7,657 nt of DNA from Thermoleophilaceae bacterium (GTDB lineage Bacteria; Actinomycetota; Thermoleophilia; Solirubrobacterales; Thermoleophilaceae), in assembly GCA_013811765.1 (NCBI GenBank), contig JACCUO010000238.1, forward strand, positions 1 to 7,657. The letters run 5' to 3'. The position numbers and the translations under genes were made by a program. Under the pieces are notes generated by a model. It was not told where the DNA came from and did no database searches. It worked only from the letters and a program-made list of their open reading frames with translations. How positions within the stretch are numbered: position 1 is the stretch's first letter; the number at the start of each line of letters is the position of its first letter. Below, piece after piece: positions 6,061-7,657 of this stretch.

Positions 6061-6504
6061 TCAGACCGTCCGGATGATCATCACGCTGCACGGGGCGTGG
6101 TGGGAGATCTTGTTCGGCACCGAGCCGAGTAGGAAGCGCTTTGCCCCCGTCATGCCCCTGTTTCCGACGACGACCAGGTCGGCGTTCTTCTCCTCGGCCA
6201 CGTCGAGGATGGCGTCGGCCGGGTCCCCCTCCCGGGCGATCGTCTCCACGTCCAGGCCCTCGCCCCGAAGCTCCGCGGCGCTGACTTGAAGTGTGTCCTC
6301 CACATCCTCACGCGGGTTGACCATCCACTGAAGGTCCTCGGGCACCTGTAGGCGCTCATCGCGCAGGCGGCCCTCCGGCACGGGCTCGTAGGCGCTCACG
6401 ATGTAGACCTTCGCGCCGAGGCTCTTCGCGAGCAAGGTGGCTTGCCGCACCGCCTCCTGCGCGGTGGGGGAGCCGTCTGTGCCAACCACGATCGAGCTGA
6501 ACAT
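6061..6504 (-). CDS. Universal stress protein (UspA family, ATP-binding type)
   Basis: The 147-residue single-domain protein starts with the typical IVVGTDGS strand and loop, with Asp10 near the nucleotide base. It carries the ATP-binding signature G-2x-G-9x-G-S as Gly114, Gly117, Gly127 and Ser128 within GNRGMTGAKRFLLGSV, followed by the usual HAPCSVMII end. This places it in the ATP-binding class rather than the UspA class that lacks nucleotide. Such proteins act in the cytoplasm during starvation, hypoxia or oxidative stress, but the specific partner cannot be read here. The start is well supported: AAGGAG at 6514-6509 lies four bases before the ATG. A TAGGAT box sits at 6539-6534. The gene is divergent from the response regulator and convergent with the protease. 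Confidence 0.94.
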   Translation of the reverse strand: MFSSIVVGTDGSPTAQEAVRQATLLAKSLGAKVYIVSAYEPVPEGRLRDERLQVPEDLQWMVNPREDVEDTLQVSAAELRGEGLDVETIAREGDPADAILDVAEEKNADLVVVGNRGMTGAKRFLLGSVPNKISHHAPCSVMIIRTV

Positions 6505-6533
6505 TCCTCTCCTTGCGCCGGTCGAGCACGGAG

Positions 6534-6539
6534 ATCCTA
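6534..6539 (-). promoter_or_regulatory. Candidate -10 box for usp
   Basis: On the minus strand TAGGAT fits TANNNT and predicts a start about 6527, leaving a leader of roughly 22 bases that contains the AAGGAG ribosome binding site. The hexamer is identical to the candidate box of the divergent regulator. No consensus -35 is evident. Confidence 0.45.
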
Positions 6540-6574
6540 TTCCACCCGCCCTGGCGCGTCCGAGGCGAGAGCAC

Positions 6575-6580
6575 TAGGAT
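6575..6580 (+). promoter_or_regulatory. Candidate -10 box for a leaderless response-regulator transcript
   Basis: TAGGAT ends nine bases before the A of the ATG at 6590, so transcription would begin at or within about three bases of the start codon. There is no Shine-Dalgarno at a usual distance, which agrees with a leaderless mRNA, a common arrangement in actinobacteria. No clear -35 hexamer sits upstream. Confidence 0.45.
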
Positions 6581-6589
6581 GATCACTCA

Positions 6590-7216
6590 ATGACCGTCTC
6601 GACGAAGTGCCTGGCCGTGGACGATCATCCTGCGGTTCGGCAAGGCCTCGCGCTCCTGCTTGCGGGGACCGACGACATCGACTTGGTGCAGTCTGTCGAC
6701 TCCGGCGAGGCCGTGATGGCCGCCATCAAGGAGCACGAACCCACGGTGGTCATCATCGACGTCCGTCTGCCCGGCATCGATGGCATCTCCGCCGTCAAGC
6801 GGATCGCGGACGAGGCACCGCACGTTAATACCGTGGTGTTCTCCGCCTATGGCGACAAACGGCTGCTCTCCGACGCGATCGCAGCCGGCGCGCGCGGGTA
6901 CGTGCTGAAGGGCTCGCCGCCCGAAGACCTGATCCGGGCTATCCGCACGGTGGAAGGGGGCAAGGCTTTCGTGGACCCGTCGCTCTCCCCCGCGCTGCTG
7001 ATGACCCAGGAGGTGGCCGACACGCCGCTGTCCGAACGCGAGCGGGAGATCCTCCAGCTACTCGCCGAAGGTCTTCACACCGAGGAGGTGGCGGGGCGCA
7101 TCGGCCTCTCCGCCGAGACCGTGAAGTCAGACACCAAGCGCGCGATCACGAAGCTCGAGGCGGATGGCCGCGTTCACGCGGTGGCGATAGCGCTCCGCCA
7201 GGCGCTGATCGAGTAG
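6590..7216 (+). CDS. Orphan NarL/FixJ-type response regulator with LuxR-like DNA-binding domain
   Basis: The 208-residue protein has an N-terminal receiver domain (about 4-120) with acidic pair Asp11/Asp12, phosphoacceptor Asp57 in IIDVRLPG, the switch residue Ser85 and Lys107 in YVLKG. A LuxR-type helix-turn-helix follows at about 146-205 (LSEREREILQLLAEG). All residues needed for phosphorylation are present. The recognition-helix region SAETVKSDTKRAI departs from the usual ETVKTHV...N pattern, with Asp at a position normally His. No histidine kinase is visible, so its partner is elsewhere or it responds to small phosphodonors. It is divergent from usp and may regulate it, which is inference from position alone. 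The start agrees with the TAGGAT box and with the receiver-domain N-terminus. Confidence 0.93.
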   Translation: MTVSTKCLAVDDHPAVRQGLALLLAGTDDIDLVQSVDSGEAVMAAIKEHEPTVVIIDVRLPGIDGISAVKRIADEAPHVNTVVFSAYGDKRLLSDAIAAGARGYVLKGSPPEDLIRAIRTVEGGKAFVDPSLSPALLMTQEVADTPLSEREREILQLLAEGLHTEEVAGRIGLSAETVKSDTKRAITKLEADGRVHAVAIALRQALIE

Positions 7217-7225
7217 CGAAGCTTT

Positions 7226-7249
7226 AGGGTCCGCGCTTGCGTGGGCCCT
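7226..7249. terminator. Hairpin between the response regulator and the DUF6458-type gene
   Basis: Positions 7226-7235 (from AGGGTCCGC) pair with 7240-7249 (to GTGGGCCCT) as a ten-pair stem with two G-T pairs and a CTTG loop. It starts nine bases after the regulator stop and its right arm reaches into the TAA stop of the opposing gene. There is only a short T pair beyond it. Probable shared terminator. Confidence 0.55.
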
Positions 7250-7482
7250 TAGTAGCGGTCGCGCGGCAGGCGGTCGCGGTCGCGGGGCAGCCGGTCGCGG
7301 TCGTCGGTCACGCCTCCCCGGTCGGACATCGCGAGCGCCAGGGAGGCAACCAGGCCGACCACCCCCGCCACGATCAGGATCGTCCCGACCGTGTTGATGT
7401 CTATCCCGGAGATCGAGTCCGTGACCGCGTACCTGAGGATGGCCCCGAGGGCCGCGACGAATATGGCTACTCCGATGGTCAC
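7249..7482 (-). CDS. DUF6458-type small membrane protein with a charged repeat tail
   Basis: The 77-residue protein has two hydrophobic helices, about residues 2-18 and 31-52, joined by a loop with the SISGIDINTVG sequence. This pattern (an IGVAIF start, a V/I-S-G-I/V-D segment, then a second helix with IVAGVVGL) is typical of the DUF6458 family of actinobacterial small membrane proteins, whose function is unknown. The tail is hydrophilic and contains two tandem copies of DRDRLPR (61-67 and 68-74) followed by DRY. The start is a GTG at 7482 with a weak AGGGAT just upstream. It converges with the response regulator, with a hairpin reaching its stop. Family assignment rests on remembered pattern and length. 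Confidence 0.8.
   Translation of the reverse strand: MTIGVAIFVAALGAILRYAVTDSISGIDINTVGTILIVAGVVGLVASLALAMSDRGGVTDDRDRLPRDRDRLPRDRY
7252..7302 (-). repeat. 21-bp tandem repeat encoding DRDRLPR units
   Basis: The 3' end of the DUF6458-type gene contains two and a half copies of a 21-base unit rich in GGTCGCGG on the plus strand. It preserves reading frame and encodes alternating Asp-Arg with Leu-Pro. Copy number may vary between strains through slippage. Confidence 0.75.
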
Positions 7483-7491
7483 AATCCCTAC

Positions 7492-7575
7492 GTGCCTCGT
7501 TTCTGGATCTTCATGCAGGTCGTGGTCTTTCTCTGCCTGCTCGCGTCGATGGTCATCGCCGTGATCAAGCTTTGA
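7492..7575 (+). CDS. Candidate 27-residue single-helix membrane peptide
   Basis: A GTG at 7492 opens a 27-codon frame ending with TGA at 7573-7575. The predicted peptide starts MPRFWIFMQV and continues as a strongly hydrophobic stretch ending in a Lys-Leu C-terminus, as expected for one membrane-spanning helix. Third codon positions are mostly G or C, in line with real genes here. Against it, no Shine-Dalgarno is seen, the start lies only nine bases from the opposing GTG of the DUF6458-type gene, and the frame continues upstream as a clear antisense shadow. The end overlaps the right-edge minus-strand frame by 11 bases. I do not recognise a family. It could be a genuine small membrane protein or an accident of composition. 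Confidence 0.35.
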   Translation: MPRFWIFMQVVVFLCLLASMVIAVIKL

Positions 7576-7657
7576 CGATAGCCGACTCCCCGGCCCGTCG
7601 GTGGGCCTCCTCGATCGGCTTCACCCACAACTCCTCGACCAGGATCGTGATCATGGA
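7565..7657 (-). CDS. C-terminal end of an unrecognised minus-strand protein, cut by the right edge
   Basis: From the window edge the minus strand is open for 30 codons to a TGA at 7567-7565. The visible residues include ITILVEELWVKPIEEAH and a charged end, with high G/C at third positions, consistent with coding sequence. One internal ATG lies at the second codon, so a tiny stand-alone gene is possible but a truncated longer gene is more likely. No family can be named from this length. If genuine, it would lie upstream of the DUF6458-type gene on the same strand with about 80 bases between them. Confidence 0.4.
   Translation of the reverse strand, partial: SMITILVEELWVKPIEEAHRRAGESAIVKA

Noticed and set aside
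7237..7491. Upstream portion of the 112-codon plus-strand frame ending at 7575
   Set aside because: It is the antisense shadow of the DUF6458-type gene, shown by its Val-Ala-Val repeat mirroring the DRDRLPR repeat. Only the last 27 codons have credible protein character.

Overview
The window reads as chromosomal DNA from a high-GC Gram-positive bacterium. G+C is very high throughout, third codon positions are strongly G/C-biased, GTG and TTG starts are common, and the candidate -10 boxes fit the TANNNT pattern. The gene set (a DUF6458-type small membrane protein, a low-affinity iron permease domain protein, a ketoamine kinase next to a low-molecular-weight phosphatase) fits Actinomycetota, possibly the Thermoleophilia/Solirubrobacterales group. 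That lineage is my inference and is not proved by any single marker. No insertion sequence, phage gene, CRISPR array or integrase is visible, so this is mostly housekeeping and stress-physiology DNA.

Layout from left to right. Positions 1-102 (minus) hold the N-terminus of an unrecognised gene running off the left edge. Positions 103-333 are a non-coding divergent region that contains a tRNA T-arm look-alike. Next are two plus-strand genes, a small two-helix membrane protein of the low-affinity iron permease family (334-702) and a GNAT acetyltransferase related to the AAC(6')-Ib/siderophore acetylase group (734-1246). A complete tRNA-Ser(CGA) lies on the minus strand at 1373-1459. A two-gene plus-strand operon follows, a low-molecular-weight phosphatase (1633-2115) overlapping a fructosamine/ribulosamine kinase (2112-2996) by four bases. 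A minus-strand pair comes next, an NAD-dependent sugar epimerase (3518-4627) followed by the tRNA adenosine deaminase tadA (3034-3498). Then come a secreted subtilisin-family protease (4716-6023, plus), a universal stress protein (6061-6504, minus), an orphan NarL/LuxR-type response regulator (6590-7216, plus), a DUF6458-type membrane protein (7252-7482, minus; 7249 including the stop), a candidate 27-residue membrane peptide (7492-7575, plus), and the C-terminal end of an unrecognised minus-strand reading frame at the right edge.

The strongest functional link is the phosphatase-kinase pair. Ketoamine kinases of the FN3K family phosphorylate sugar adducts on proteins. LMW-PTP genes directly upstream of them have been linked to protein-ribulosamine metabolism, so the overlapping pair probably forms a protein deglycation module. 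The usp and response-regulator genes are divergent and both have a TAGGAT box at the expected distance, and the regulator appears to be transcribed without a leader. Each convergent gene junction carries a GC-rich hairpin without a T-tract, probably acting as a shared terminator.

I did not find a convincing new multi-gene system. The points most worth checking are the deglycation operon, the tiny membrane peptide near 7492, the divergent TAGGAT promoter pair, and the tRNA-like fragment near 293-320.
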